From the NCBI RefSeq assembly GCF_042684365.1, contig NZ_JBHULI010000022.1, forward strand, positions 221,902 through 285,901: 64,000 bases of DNA, written 5' to 3'. The translations under genes were made by a program, and so were the position numbers. Within the stretch, counting starts at the first letter, position 1. Every line of letters starts with the position of its first letter. The DNA is from Gracilimonas halophila (GTDB lineage Bacteria > Bacteroidota > Rhodothermia > Balneolales > Balneolaceae). Shown one piece after another: positions 10,166 through 18,683 of the stretch. The notes under the pieces are model-generated. The model worked only from the letters and a program-made list of their open reading frames with translations, did no database searches and was not told the origin of the DNA.

Positions 10166-10543
10166 ATGAAAAAAATACACTCTACAAGTAAAGCTCCTGC
10201 TGCAATAGGGCCTTATAGCCAGGCAACATCACATAACGGTATACTTTATTGTTCAGGCCAAATTCCTTTAGATCCCGAGACCATGGAGATGGTTGGGGAG
10301 AATGCCGCTGAGCAAGCTGAGCAAGTAATGAAAAACCTGGAGGCTGTATTGGTTGAGTCCGGAATTGGCTTTTCTAATGTTCTGAAATGCACCATATTTC
10401 TACAGGATATGGCAGATTTTGCAGCTGTAAATGAAGTATATGGAGCTCGATTCGAAAATGATCCTCCTGCCAGAGAAACAGTGGCTGTTAAAACTCTGCC
10501 CAAGAATGTACTTGTTGAAATTAGCTGTATAGCTTACTTGTAA
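10166..10543 (+). CDS. ridA: RidA family enamine/imine deaminase
   Basis: A 125-residue RidA/YjgF/UK114 protein that hydrolyses reactive 2-aminoacrylate and related enamines from PLP enzymes. It contains the N-terminal GPYSQA motif (15-20), GQIPLDPET, the catalytic arginine in PPARETVAV (Arg103) and the glutamate in LVEISCIAYL (Glu118). The length is typical. It is cytosolic and trimeric in known members. It is a single gene on plus, divergent from the TPR/cystathionine enzyme run; PLP enzymes of that type can release the substrates RidA removes, which may or may not be significant. An AAAGAGAA element precedes the ATG. Confidence 0.94.
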   Translation: MKKIHSTSKAPAAIGPYSQATSHNGILYCSGQIPLDPETMEMVGENAAEQAEQVMKNLEAVLVESGIGFSNVLKCTIFLQDMADFAAVNEVYGARFENDPPARETVAVKTLPKNVLVEISCIAYL

Positions 10544-10550
10544 ATAAATT

Positions 10551-12374
10551 TTAAAAGCCGGGAATTCGATGTTCTTCTGAGAACGATGTGCTGTTTCCGG
10601 CTTTATCTTCTACTTTTATTTCAACAGTATTTATTTCTTCCGGGATAAAATCCGGGTGATAGTAGATGAGCAATTCTTCTTCATAATCATATTCAGCAAT
10701 TCCCCGAATTCCGTTTATGACAAAAAGAGCTGAACTGGATTGTATTCCGGTGAGATCATCTTTTAAGTGTAATTTTGCCAGCCACTTACCGTAATCTGTT
10801 TTGTAAAAACTCAAATCAGAAATTTTTGGGGCTTCATTGTCGGGCTTTATTACAAATTCTCCCAATTCAGAAGGGTAGGCATGAACTGTACGACCTCTTA
10901 ACTCAGAATCTACGTAGGATAGTTTTTCCCGCGATCTGTTTTTTCTGAAAAGGCGATAATTATTATCAGGCTCGAAAATTTCATCCAAATAAAAACTCAG
11001 ATGGAAATTTGAGCGCATAGCAAGCATTTCAGGTTGAATGGACAGATGTACTTGCTCATCAATAATAGAAAAGGATGAAGCCACAGTTAGCGTATCGAAA
11101 AAACCATATTCTTTAAACCGAAGTGATAATTGTCTGTTTGGAGTGTCAATTTTCTCAGATTTCGCCGTCACTATGCGTGAAAAATGAGTATCGGGCATTG
11201 AGTCATTTCTCAAAATTATTTGAGACTCAGTCCACTTAATACCATTGAGATCTTTAGTCAGGTCAATCGTACTGTTCAGGTCCGGAGACGCCCAGTCTTC
11301 ATGCCAATACCATTCTTGTAAGGGCAGACGCTGTGTTTTGAGCGTTGACTTTGACAGGGTATCAGGAGTGATTGTAAGAGTTGCGGTTGCCGTGTTCCCA
11401 AAAAAATCTGTAGCAACAATTGTGTATTCCTGCGAGCTCTCAGGAGCTTTTATTTGAGCATCCGGCTTTTGAATTAGATAAAAAGGATTGCTGTTCCCTT
11501 CTTTCCCATAAAGTCGCTGATGACCTCGTCTGTCTGAACCGAAAGGAGCTATTCTATCTAAGAACATTTCCTGCTCATTCTTAAAGGTAAATTTCCTTAA
11601 TTCTTGATAAAATAAAGTATCTGCTTCATGTAGAAGGGCCAGGGAATACACTGCATATGCATTATAAACATCGTTTGCCTGATCGTAAACGTTTACGGCA
11701 AGTCCCGCTTCTCCTGTTAATTTTATTTCACCAAAGTCATATATGCCATCTTTTCTTTGAGACCTGACTTGTTTTGAAACCGGTTTACCGTTTATCCGGC
11801 TTTTTTTAGAAAGCGGTTCAACAATGAGTGTTGAAAAAACAGGCGGAATATTGTCTTTGACTTCTAAATTCGTTGTTAGGGCATTGACAGGATTCTGTAA
11901 AGAATCACGCACTTCAAAGTGCAGATGGGGTGGCCCAATTCCGGTTGAACCTGTATAGCCAATTATATCTCCTTGTTTAACTTCAATAGCATGATCTTCA
12001 AAGGTTTCATCCATTTCAAATGAATGATCAGTCATTCTTATGGAATCTGCAAGAGCCTGAAATTTATCATTAAAGCGCTGAAGATGTGCATAAACGGTAT
12101 ATGTATTGTCCGGATGTTTCAGATATATAGCTTTCCCATATCCTCGTTCCGTTATCAATAATCGATAAAGTTTCCCTTCTCTTGAGGCGAAAACCCGATA
12201 TCCTTCTCGTCCCCAGGTTTTGATATCCAATCCTGCATGGAAATGAGCGGATCTGGTCTCTCCAAAGGTAGAGCTGAGGTATTGACCGGAATCAGTTGGC
12301 CATAGATATTCCTGGGCCTGAAGAGTTTGAGGAAGGAAGGTTAATGAAAATGCTATAAGTAAAAAAAGCCGCAA
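10551..12374 (-). CDS. M23 family metallopeptidase (LytM-type) with large C-terminal extension
   Basis: A 607-residue exported protein (signal peptide ending LPQTLQAQ). Residues about 25-165 form an M23/LytM domain with zinc ligands in HFHAGLD (His46, Asp50) and HLHFE (His150, His152), and the conserved YAHL (His97), so it should be an active peptidoglycan endopeptidase. Residues 170-607 form a long beta-rich extension of unknown function with Ig-like traits (IPPVFSTLIVEP, NEAPKISDLSFYK, VEDKAGNSTSF). The start lies 1 bp after the stop of the FAH-domain gene, so the two are co-transcribed. It may remodel the cell wall during growth or division. Confidence 0.88.
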   Translation of the reverse strand: MRLFLLIAFSLTFLPQTLQAQEYLWPTDSGQYLSSTFGETRSAHFHAGLDIKTWGREGYRVFASREGKLYRLLITERGYGKAIYLKHPDNTYTVYAHLQRFNDKFQALADSIRMTDHSFEMDETFEDHAIEVKQGDIIGYTGSTGIGPPHLHFEVRDSLQNPVNALTTNLEVKDNIPPVFSTLIVEPLSKKSRINGKPVSKQVRSQRKDGIYDFGEIKLTGEAGLAVNVYDQANDVYNAYAVYSLALLHEADTLFYQELRKFTFKNEQEMFLDRIAPFGSDRRGHQRLYGKEGNSNPFYLIQKPDAQIKAPESSQEYTIVATDFFGNTATATLTITPDTLSKSTLKTQRLPLQEWYWHEDWASPDLNSTIDLTKDLNGIKWTESQIILRNDSMPDTHFSRIVTAKSEKIDTPNRQLSLRFKEYGFFDTLTVASSFSIIDEQVHLSIQPEMLAMRSNFHLSFYLDEIFEPDNNYRLFRKNRSREKLSYVDSELRGRTVHAYPSELGEFVIKPDNEAPKISDLSFYKTDYGKWLAKLHLKDDLTGIQSSSALFVINGIRGIAEYDYEEELLIYYHPDFIPEEINTVEIKVEDKAGNSTSFSEEHRIPGF

Positions 12375-12375
12375 A

Positions 12376-13029
12376 TTACTTGATGTTCACGGTTAATGAT
12401 TTAATTCCGTTATTCAGGAGAACTTCGAGTTTATCTCCGGACTGAACTGCTCCGACACCTTCAGGAGTACCGGTAAAAATCAGGTCACCTGGATGAAGAG
12501 TATAGATTTGGGATAAAAATGTAATCAGATTTGGGATCGGGAAGATCATTTCTGAAGAATTTCCATGTTGCTTCACAAAACCATTCTGGAAAAGTTTAAG
12601 ATCCATATTGTTTATATCCTCAATTTCAGATGAAGGAAGGAATTCACTTATGGGTGCAAAATCATCAAAACCCTTTGCTATAGACCACGGATGACCTTGT
12701 TTCTTTGCAATAGCCTGAATATCTCGAGCCGTAAAATCTATGCCAACTCCATACCCTGCAATGTGGTCTTCAGCATTACTTTGTGAAATATTCTTACCGG
12801 ATTTTGATATGGCAACCACGATCTCACCTTCAAAATGAACATCATTGCTTTGAGACGGGATTGATATCGTTGAATCACTATAGCAGATAGTGCCAAGTGG
12901 TTTTAAAAAGACAAGTGGCATTTTAGGGATCGGGCTCCCCATCTCTTTTGCATGTTGGGCATAATTCCTGCCTATGCAATAAATATTGCGAACAGGGAGT
13001 TCAAGTCCGGGAATCTGTGGGTTACGCAT
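12376..13029 (-). CDS. Fumarylacetoacetate hydrolase (FAH) domain protein
   Basis: A protein of 217 residues with the compact FAHD1-like form. Seen are YCIGRNYAQHAKEMG near the N-terminus, metal-binding acidic residues in HFEGEIVVAIS and GIDFTARDIQ, and the closing FTGTPEGVGAVQSGD. Relatives act as acylpyruvate hydrolases, oxaloacetate decarboxylases or isomerases, so the substrate is open. I place the start at the ATG at 13027-13029 (MRNPQIPGLE). An earlier in-frame ATG at 13057-13059 lies inside the L27 terminator hairpin and adds 10 residues unlike the family. The gene is followed after 1 bp by the M23 peptidase gene. Confidence 0.87.
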   Translation of the reverse strand: MRNPQIPGLELPVRNIYCIGRNYAQHAKEMGSPIPKMPLVFLKPLGTICYSDSTISIPSQSNDVHFEGEIVVAISKSGKNISQSNAEDHIAGYGVGIDFTARDIQAIAKKQGHPWSIAKGFDDFAPISEFLPSSEIEDINNMDLKLFQNGFVKQHGNSSEMIFPIPNLITFLSQIYTLHPGDLIFTGTPEGVGAVQSGDKLEVLLNNGIKSLTVNIK

Positions 13030-13040
13030 AATGAAAGATA

Positions 13041-13078
13041 TAAAAAAAGCCCCGCACATAAACTATGTGCGGGGCTTT
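13041..13078 (-). terminator. Strong intrinsic terminator after rpmA
   Basis: A perfect 15-bp GC-rich stem (arms AAAGCCCCGCACATA and TATGTGCGGGGCTTT, loop AAC) followed on minus by seven T. It ends the rplU-rpmA operon 22 bp after the L27 stop and lies just upstream of the FAH-domain gene start. Confidence 0.93.
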
Positions 13079-13099
13079 AATTTCTTAAATAAAAGTGGA

Positions 13100-13357
13100 T
13101 CAGTTTACAGGATCTACATTTACGTGCTTACGACCGCCTGAGCGTACTGCAAAATTTACGGTACCATCGGCTGTTGCAAAAAGGGTATCGTCACCACCGC
13201 GTTTTACATTGAGTCCAGGGTGGAATTTAGTACCACGCTGGCGAACAATGATTCCTCCGGCGCGAACAAATTCACCACCGAACTTTTTAACTCCCAACAT
13301 TTTTGGGTTTGAATCGCGACCGTTTCTTGTAGAACCTTGACCTTTCTTATGTGCCAT
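13100..13357 (-). CDS. rpmA: 50S ribosomal protein L27
   Basis: The 85-residue sequence starts MAHKKGQGSTRNGRDSNPK and contains GGEFVRAGGIIVRQRGTKF and FHPGLNVKRGGDDTLFA, the standard L27 core. L27 sits at the peptidyl-transferase centre of the large ribosomal subunit. It lies 26 bp downstream of rplU in the universal rplU-rpmA order and is followed by a strong terminator. Confidence 0.98.
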   Translation of the reverse strand: MAHKKGQGSTRNGRDSNPKMLGVKKFGGEFVRAGGIIVRQRGTKFHPGLNVKRGGDDTLFATADGTVNFAVRSGGRKHVNVDPVN

Positions 13358-13383
13358 AACAGTAAGGGTTTAGTAATGAAAAA

Positions 13384-13902
13384 TTATTTTAAAGCGTCAA
13401 TTAGTTCAGCTTTTCTCAAGCTGGAGTAGCCGGTAAGACCTTTTTCTTTTGCAAGGTCTTTAAGTTCAGCAACTGTCATTGAATTTAGATCTGTGGTTGC
13501 TTCTTCTTTTTTAGCAACTGCTTTTTTCTCTTCAGTTTTTTTGGCTGAAGTATCCTCTTTTTTAGCAGCTTTCTTCTTGGAAGAAGAACCGGAGGCAGAA
13601 ATGCCTTCAATTTGAATTTGAGACATCACCTGGCGATGTCCGTTCAATTTTTGATAACCTTTGCGACGTTTTTTCTTAAACACTAATACTTTATCAGCTT
13701 TCACAGTGTCCAGAATAGTGGCGGAAACTTCTGCTCCTTCAACAACCGGAGTCCCAACATTCACATTTCCGTTCTCATCTTTTATCAGCAACACTTTATC
13801 AAATGTAAGCTTATTATCTTCGGCGTTTTGTTTGTCAACAAACAGCACGTCGTTTTCTGCTACTTTGTATTGGTGTCCGCCGATTTCAACTATAGCGTAC
13901 AT
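13384..13902 (-). CDS. rplU: 50S ribosomal protein L21 with C-terminal Rho_N/SAP-like extension
   Basis: Residues 1-103 are an ordinary L21 (MYAIVEIGGHQYKVAENDVL at the start, FKKKRRKGYQKLNGHRQ for rRNA contact). The protein then continues, to a total of 172 residues, with a Lys/Ala/Glu-rich linker (106-137) and a compact helical domain at 139-172 (MTVAELKDLAKEKGLTGYSS, then LRKAELIDALK). This matches the Rho N-terminal/SAP-like fold, a small nucleic-acid-binding domain. The family length is about 103, so roughly 70 residues are extra. Translation is continuous with no frameshift. The extension may bind RNA or help ribosome assembly. Confidence 0.95.
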   Translation of the reverse strand: MYAIVEIGGHQYKVAENDVLFVDKQNAEDNKLTFDKVLLIKDENGNVNVGTPVVEGAEVSATILDTVKADKVLVFKKKRRKGYQKLNGHRQVMSQIQIEGISASGSSSKKKAAKKEDTSAKKTEEKKAVAKKEEATTDLNSMTVAELKDLAKEKGLTGYSSLRKAELIDALK

Positions 13903-14022
13903 AATTGTTAATTTCTTTCTTTTGCGTTTAATTCAGAGCTTGAAAAGATAAGGGTTACTTCGTACAAAACAAAGCAAATATGTACTGATTAATTCAGAAA
14001 CTTCACTTAAATTAAGGGAAAG

Positions 14023-14030
14023 CAAATTTA
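14023..14030 (-). promoter_or_regulatory. Candidate -7 element for rplU-rpmA
   Basis: The minus strand reads TAAATTTG, a perfect TAnnTTTG. It would give a leader of about 110 nt before the L21 ATG, a plausible length for a regulated ribosomal-protein leader. It overlaps the region just before the divergent small gene at 14040. Confidence 0.35.
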
Positions 14031-14039
14031 TCGGAGATC

Positions 14040-14276
14040 ATGAAAAAATTACCATCTTTACACGAACAAGCATTCAAATATAAAAATACCAAGAGACTAC
14101 AGCATGACGGTGGCCGTGCCTGGATCAAAGATTCTCAGCTTCATGAGGCCAGAAAAGATGCAAACGGACGTTTTTTGACGATAGCAAATGAGCTAAAAGT
14201 ACCGCTCAAGAAAACAACGATCTCTTCCGACAAAGACTTGCCGTCTCATCTTCCTGATAATTCACCATTACCCTAA
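14040..14276 (+). CDS. Small hypothetical protein
   Basis: A 78-residue basic, hydrophilic protein (MKKLPSLHEQAFKYKNTKRL at the start) without membrane segments or a signal. A GGAG ribosome-binding site stands 6 nt before the ATG. The gene fills the space between the divergent rplU promoter region and the end of lexA and does not overlap another gene, which favours its being real. The tail is rich in Ser, Pro and Asp. No family is recognised. Confidence 0.5.
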   Translation: MKKLPSLHEQAFKYKNTKRLQHDGGRAWIKDSQLHEARKDANGRFLTIANELKVPLKKTTISSDKDLPSHLPDNSPLP

Positions 14277-14297
14277 CAGGTATTTGGAAGGGGTGAT

Positions 14298-14954
14298 TTA
14301 AGCCACTTTCGGCACAGCCCGTTGAAATCCTTGTCGGTTTACATGTCCAATGTATTTGCCAATTATGCGGACTTCTTCGAAAACGTCCGGCTCAATGAAT
14401 ATATCATCATATTCGGGATTGGCAGGTTCAAGTCTTAATCCATTATCGTCCCAATAGATCTTTTTAAGACTTGTTTCCCCATCATATAATACTGCGCCGA
14501 TATCTCCATTTTTTACGTCTGTATCCATTAACAGAACGAAATCACCATCGTAGATACCTACATCCTTCATACTGAATCCTGTAACCCTCAGGGCAAACAG
14601 ATCATCAAGATCAGGAAACAATGTATCCATTGTAATACTGCCAAGGTTGGCTTCAATGGCTTCCTGAAGAGAGCCTGCTGCAATTAGACCGCGAATTGGA
14701 ATACCTTCGGTTTCTTCAGTTTCGCCAAGTAAGCTTTTTTTCTCAGCAGGAAGGTCATATTCTTCATCATCACGTTTCACTAAATAGCCTTTTTTAAGTA
14801 ACGCCTGTATATTTTGGGTTACGCTGTTGGGCGATGCATACCCAAAATGGTCTGCGATCTCACGATAAGTTGGCCATACTTCATGTTCTTTTTTGTAGTC
14901 CACGATGTAGGTGAAAAATTCGTGCTGTTTACGTGTTAAATGTGCATTATCCAT
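14298..14954 (-). CDS. lexA: SOS repressor LexA
   Basis: A 218-residue LexA. Residues 1-60 form the winged-helix DNA-binding domain (LTRKQHEFFTYIVDY, TYREIADHFGYASPNSVTQN). The self-cleavage site is Ala93-Gly94 in GLIAAGSLQEA. The catalytic dyad is Ser128 in VTGFSMKDVGIYDGD and Lys164 in TSLKKIYWDD, a spacing of 36 as expected. LexA represses DNA-damage genes until RecA filaments trigger its cleavage. I could not identify a LexA operator in the short region upstream (14955-15004). Confidence 0.95.
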   Translation of the reverse strand: MDNAHLTRKQHEFFTYIVDYKKEHEVWPTYREIADHFGYASPNSVTQNIQALLKKGYLVKRDDEEYDLPAEKKSLLGETEETEGIPIRGLIAAGSLQEAIEANLGSITMDTLFPDLDDLFALRVTGFSMKDVGIYDGDFVLLMDTDVKNGDIGAVLYDGETSLKKIYWDDNGLRLEPANPEYDDIFIEPDVFEEVRIIGKYIGHVNRQGFQRAVPKVA

Positions 14955-15004
14955 GGCAGTATCTATTTAATGTAAAATATATGTGTAATAAAAGGAGTTT
15001 GTGA

Positions 15005-17038
15005 ATGAAGTTCAATAGTAAATGTGTAAAAGATATGTACAAGCTAATTATTGCCGGTACACTCTTATTAGTCGTTGTTTCCTGCAACAGAGAAACAGCC
15101 TATTCTAAATTACTTACGGATGAGTATCCCGAACTTTATACTTTTGTATTCGAACGAAATGCCGATTCCCTTTTATCATATACGGAACATTCCAATTCAT
15201 TTATCAGACAACAAGCCTGGAGAGGGCTGATAAGTACCCGGGTGCAGAATATTGATGAGATGATCACCAAGGTTCAGTATGATAATTCAAGTCAGGCATG
15301 GACTGCTTTAAGTAACCAACAACTGAATGACGGACAACTCTCGCGATTACATGATCTGTGGGATACAAGGTCAATAATGAGAAATGGGATCAGTTTGGTT
15401 TTGGGAAAGCAGGGGAATCAAAGTTCGTTGGATTACCTGGTACGCAATTTTGAAGGATTCATGGACTCAAGTCATGAGTATGAAACCGCTTTGACTATTT
15501 CCAGGTTAATGATGAATTATGAGTTAAGAGAAACTACAAAGAGAAGTCTATTGAGATATGCGGCCGTCCTTGATGAACCGGATTTATTTCAGGCCTATTT
15601 TTACGGGATATACCGGTCCCGTTCAGGTGTTGAAAGTGATGAAATGAGAAACATACTCTGGGAAACCTATGAGTGGACTGCTCATTCGGCCATAAAGCAA
15701 TATTCGGCAAGAATTCTGTTTAATACCGATTCAGAATGGTTCTTCAACCGCCTTGATATAGAACCTGTTGATACCATGAATCCCCAATTAGCTATCGAAT
15801 TAGCCCAACATTCCGGTATGATTGATTGGAACGAGAAGCTTAGTGACTTCTACAGCAAGCTTCTTGAGCATAAGAACACAATGGTGAATGAAGCAGCTCT
15901 AAATGAAATTGAGAATCATTCAGAAAAACCGGGATCATTTGATAAAAAGATCATAGAAAAGATCATCAATAATGAAGAAAAAGAAGCGTCGATTCGGTTA
16001 TCAGGTATTCAATCCCTGAGCAGCTCTTCCGAATTTCTGGAATTGGGTAGCTCACTTGCAGACGGTAATGAATATTTATCTGCAAAAAAATTGAACATCT
16101 ATCAGCGGGAAATGGAAGCTGATGAATATCTGAGAGTCTTGGAAGACCATGTTTCTTCAGCGAATACCATTATTTCAGCACTATCTATACAAGCGTTATC
16201 CGGCTGGTGGTCCGATTTAGGCGAAGACCAAAAAAACGCTGAACAAATTGAGCGCATTCGATCATTACTATTTGATATTCTTGAGCGTCAGGATCCTGTG
16301 CTTACCTATCAAACCCTAAGGGTGTTTTCAACCACCGGCCTTCTTGAATCAGAAGACCTTGAAGAGTTTTTGAGTCTGGTTTCAGACTATGATCCGTTAA
16401 AGGATACAGAAGTATTTCAGGTGTTAGGAGATCTGCTTATGGAATATTTTAAGGAAGAGGGAAAAAGTGTAGTAACGGAGTTGGCTCAGAACGGCAATTA
16501 TGAGTTGAATAATGCTTTCCGAGATCAGGGTTGGGAAGTTGACGTGCAGGAGCAACCCAAGGAATTCAGGGCTCCAAACTGGGAACGACTTGGGGCAATG
16601 GGATATGAACCTGTCTGGGTACTTGAAACTGAAAAAGGAGATATCAGAATCAAAATGGATGTTTTGGCAGCGCCTGCTACCATTTCGGGATTAGACAGTC
16701 TTACCCGGGCCGGTGCATTCGATAGCGTTGCGTTTCACCGTGTTGTGCCTAATTTCGTGATTCAGGGTGGGGATATTGATACCGGACTTGGTTGGGGCGG
16801 TCCGGACTACACCGTTCCTACCGAAGCTTCTGAGAAAGAGTATAGAAGAGGAATGGCAGGAATGGCAAGAACCAATATTGATACTGAAGGAAGTCAGTTT
16901 TTTGTTATGCACCAATGGAAGCCTCACTTAAATGCCGGATATACTATTATAGGAGAAGTAGTCGCGGGGATGGAGGTTGTGGACCGGATATTGTACGGGG
17001 ACAAGGTTTTGAGAGGTTATTGGCTGGAAACTGAGTAG
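15005..17038 (+). CDS. Lipoprotein with HEAT-like repeats and a C-terminal cyclophilin (PPIase) domain
   Basis: A 677-residue protein with a lipobox (VVVSCNRE, Cys27). The start at 15005 is supported by AAGGAG 7 nt upstream. Residues about 30-520 are helical and HEAT-like (SFIRQQAWRGLISTR, IRLSGIQSLSSSSEF). The last 135 residues are a cyclophilin: FHRVVPNFVIQGGD holds the catalytic Arg, and GSQFFVMHQWKPHLNAGYTI the conserved Gln-Phe and product-site residues. It should be an envelope-attached prolyl isomerase/chaperone, perhaps for outer-membrane proteins. It is monocistronic and divergent from lexA. Confidence 0.88.
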   Translation: MKFNSKCVKDMYKLIIAGTLLLVVVSCNRETAYSKLLTDEYPELYTFVFERNADSLLSYTEHSNSFIRQQAWRGLISTRVQNIDEMITKVQYDNSSQAWTALSNQQLNDGQLSRLHDLWDTRSIMRNGISLVLGKQGNQSSLDYLVRNFEGFMDSSHEYETALTISRLMMNYELRETTKRSLLRYAAVLDEPDLFQAYFYGIYRSRSGVESDEMRNILWETYEWTAHSAIKQYSARILFNTDSEWFFNRLDIEPVDTMNPQLAIELAQHSGMIDWNEKLSDFYSKLLEHKNTMVNEAALNEIENHSEKPGSFDKKIIEKIINNEEKEASIRLSGIQSLSSSSEFLELGSSLADGNEYLSAKKLNIYQREMEADEYLRVLEDHVSSANTIISALSIQALSGWWSDLGEDQKNAEQIERIRSLLFDILERQDPVLTYQTLRVFSTTGLLESEDLEEFLSLVSDYDPLKDTEVFQVLGDLLMEYFKEEGKSVVTELAQNGNYELNNAFRDQGWEVDVQEQPKEFRAPNWERLGAMGYEPVWVLETEKGDIRIKMDVLAAPATISGLDSLTRAGAFDSVAFHRVVPNFVIQGGDIDTGLGWGGPDYTVPTEASEKEYRRGMAGMARTNIDTEGSQFFVMHQWKPHLNAGYTIIGEVVAGMEVVDRILYGDKVLRGYWLETE

Positions 17039-17174
17039 GGTGTTATTTTTCATCTGACATAGATGTTCTAATTGTGTAGGCAATTTTTACACACTTATGA
17101 ACGATATTAAATAAACAAACCGTTATCTTGGAAGCGTTTCCAACAAAGAATTTTAAATACATAGCATTACTAAG

Positions 17175-18347
17175 ATGGATACTGTTTTAGACCGAGAATT
17201 ATCATTTGAGCTTACGGACGATCAAAAAATGATCCGTGACAGCGTTAAAGAATTTGTAGAACGTAACGTGGCACCTACCGTCATGGAGAGAGACAATACT
17301 AAAGAATTTCCGCACGAGATCGTAAAGCAGCTTGGGGATTTGGGCATGCTGGGAATTTATCATGAAGAACAATATGGCGGCGGTGGTTTTGATGTGGTCA
17401 GTTTCTGTCTCGTACTTGAAGAGATCGCACGTTGGGATGCTTCATTGGCGTTGACAGTAGCCTCACATACTTCACTTGGAACCGGACATATTGCTTTGGC
17501 CGGGAACCATGAACAGAAATTAAAATACATGCCTGAATTAACTTCAGGAGAAAAATTGGCAGCGTGGTGTTTAACAGAGCCCGGTTCAGGAAGTGACGCT
17601 TCAGGGATGAAAACAACCGCTATCAAAGATGGTGATAAATATATTTTGAACGGGTCCAAGATCTTCATTACTCAGGGCTCAGTGGGAGATACCTATGTAG
17701 TACTTGCCAAAACAGATCCGGAGCTAGGCACCAAAGGAATTTCAGCCTTTATTGTAGAACGCGAATGGGATGGGGTAAAACCAGGTCCGGGAATGCATAA
17801 ACTGGGGATGAATTCTTCGGACACTACCGAAGTCGTTTTTGAGAATGTGGAAGTGCCGGTCGAAAATTTACTCGGAGATGAAGGAAAGGGATTTGTAGAT
17901 ACCATGAAGGTATTGGATGGTGGCCGTGTTGGTATTGCAGCTCTTTCAGTTGGGATAGCAAGGGGTGCACTGGAAGAATCCCTGAAATATTCCATGGAAA
18001 GGAAACAGTTTGGTACTGCAATCGGTAATTTTCAGTATATGGAAGGGAAAATGGTGGATATGGCAACTGAAATTGATGCGGCCCGATTACTCGTACTCAG
18101 GGCAGCCTGGCTCAAGGATAATGGAAAGCCTTACACTACCGAAGCCTCTATGGCTAAATTGTTTGCCTCTGAACTTTCTGTTCGGGCTGCACTCGATGCT
18201 ATTCAAATTCACGGCGGTTACGGTTATACTAAGGAATATCACGTTGAAAGATTTTTACGAGATTCCAAGTTAATGACCATTGGTGAAGGAACTACTGAAG
18301 TACAGCGACTAATCATTGCACGAGAGCTAAAAAAGAATCTTGTGTAA
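17175..18347 (+). CDS. Acyl-CoA dehydrogenase (short/medium-chain type)
   Basis: A 390-residue FAD-dependent dehydrogenase that introduces the alpha-beta double bond in acyl-CoA. It has the FAD/substrate motif LTEPGSGSDASGMKT, the second signature IQIHGGYGYTKEYHVERFLR, and a catalytic glutamate in IGEGTTEVQ (Glu371), at the position used by short-chain and butyryl-CoA dehydrogenases. The length is normal. Electrons would go to ETF, which is not in the window. A terminator follows the stop codon by about 30 bp, so the gene is probably monocistronic. The chain length of the substrate cannot be read from the sequence. Confidence 0.92.
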   Translation: MDTVLDRELSFELTDDQKMIRDSVKEFVERNVAPTVMERDNTKEFPHEIVKQLGDLGMLGIYHEEQYGGGGFDVVSFCLVLEEIARWDASLALTVASHTSLGTGHIALAGNHEQKLKYMPELTSGEKLAAWCLTEPGSGSDASGMKTTAIKDGDKYILNGSKIFITQGSVGDTYVVLAKTDPELGTKGISAFIVEREWDGVKPGPGMHKLGMNSSDTTEVVFENVEVPVENLLGDEGKGFVDTMKVLDGGRVGIAALSVGIARGALEESLKYSMERKQFGTAIGNFQYMEGKMVDMATEIDAARLLVLRAAWLKDNGKPYTTEASMAKLFASELSVRAALDAIQIHGGYGYTKEYHVERFLRDSKLMTIGEGTTEVQRLIIARELKKNLV

Positions 18348-18377
18348 TTGATAATATATTTTATTGTTGGAAACCCG

Positions 18378-18411
18378 AAAGTCTGTAACTCATTGAGTTG
18401 CAGACTTTTTT
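18378..18411 (+). terminator. Intrinsic terminator after the acyl-CoA dehydrogenase
   Basis: A 14-bp stem with one G-U pair (arms AAAGTCTGTAACTC and GAGTTGCAGACTTT, loop ATT) followed by a T run on plus, 31 bp after the stop codon. Confidence 0.85.
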
Positions 18412-18683
18412 ATTATATCCGTTTTTTATTTATTTAGAATATTACAAGGTTCAGGAATGATGATGATTTTTAAAGAAGGATCATAAAGTAGCATACTTTT
18501 TCTGGTGCTTGTTTTTACAGAGGATGTATTTACTTGCGATTCCCTTGATCCATACTCATCTTAAAACAATAAAAGTTACATTTCAGGAATGAAGAAGATC
18601 AGATTCATCTGATAATTTCATTTCTCTCTTAATTCATTTTCCGTACTATTCATCAAAATAAATTCAGAAAATTAGTTTCAGTC
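18412..18683. other. Non-coding gap before the glutaryl-CoA dehydrogenase gene
   Basis: AT-rich and without a supported ORF, repeat or RNA. It must contain the promoter of the downstream gene, but no perfect TAnnTTTG was found in it. Confidence 0.5.

Noticed and set aside
13030..13059. Upstream ATG for the FAH-domain protein
   Set aside because: It lies within the rpmA terminator hairpin and its T run, and adds residues not expected in the family.
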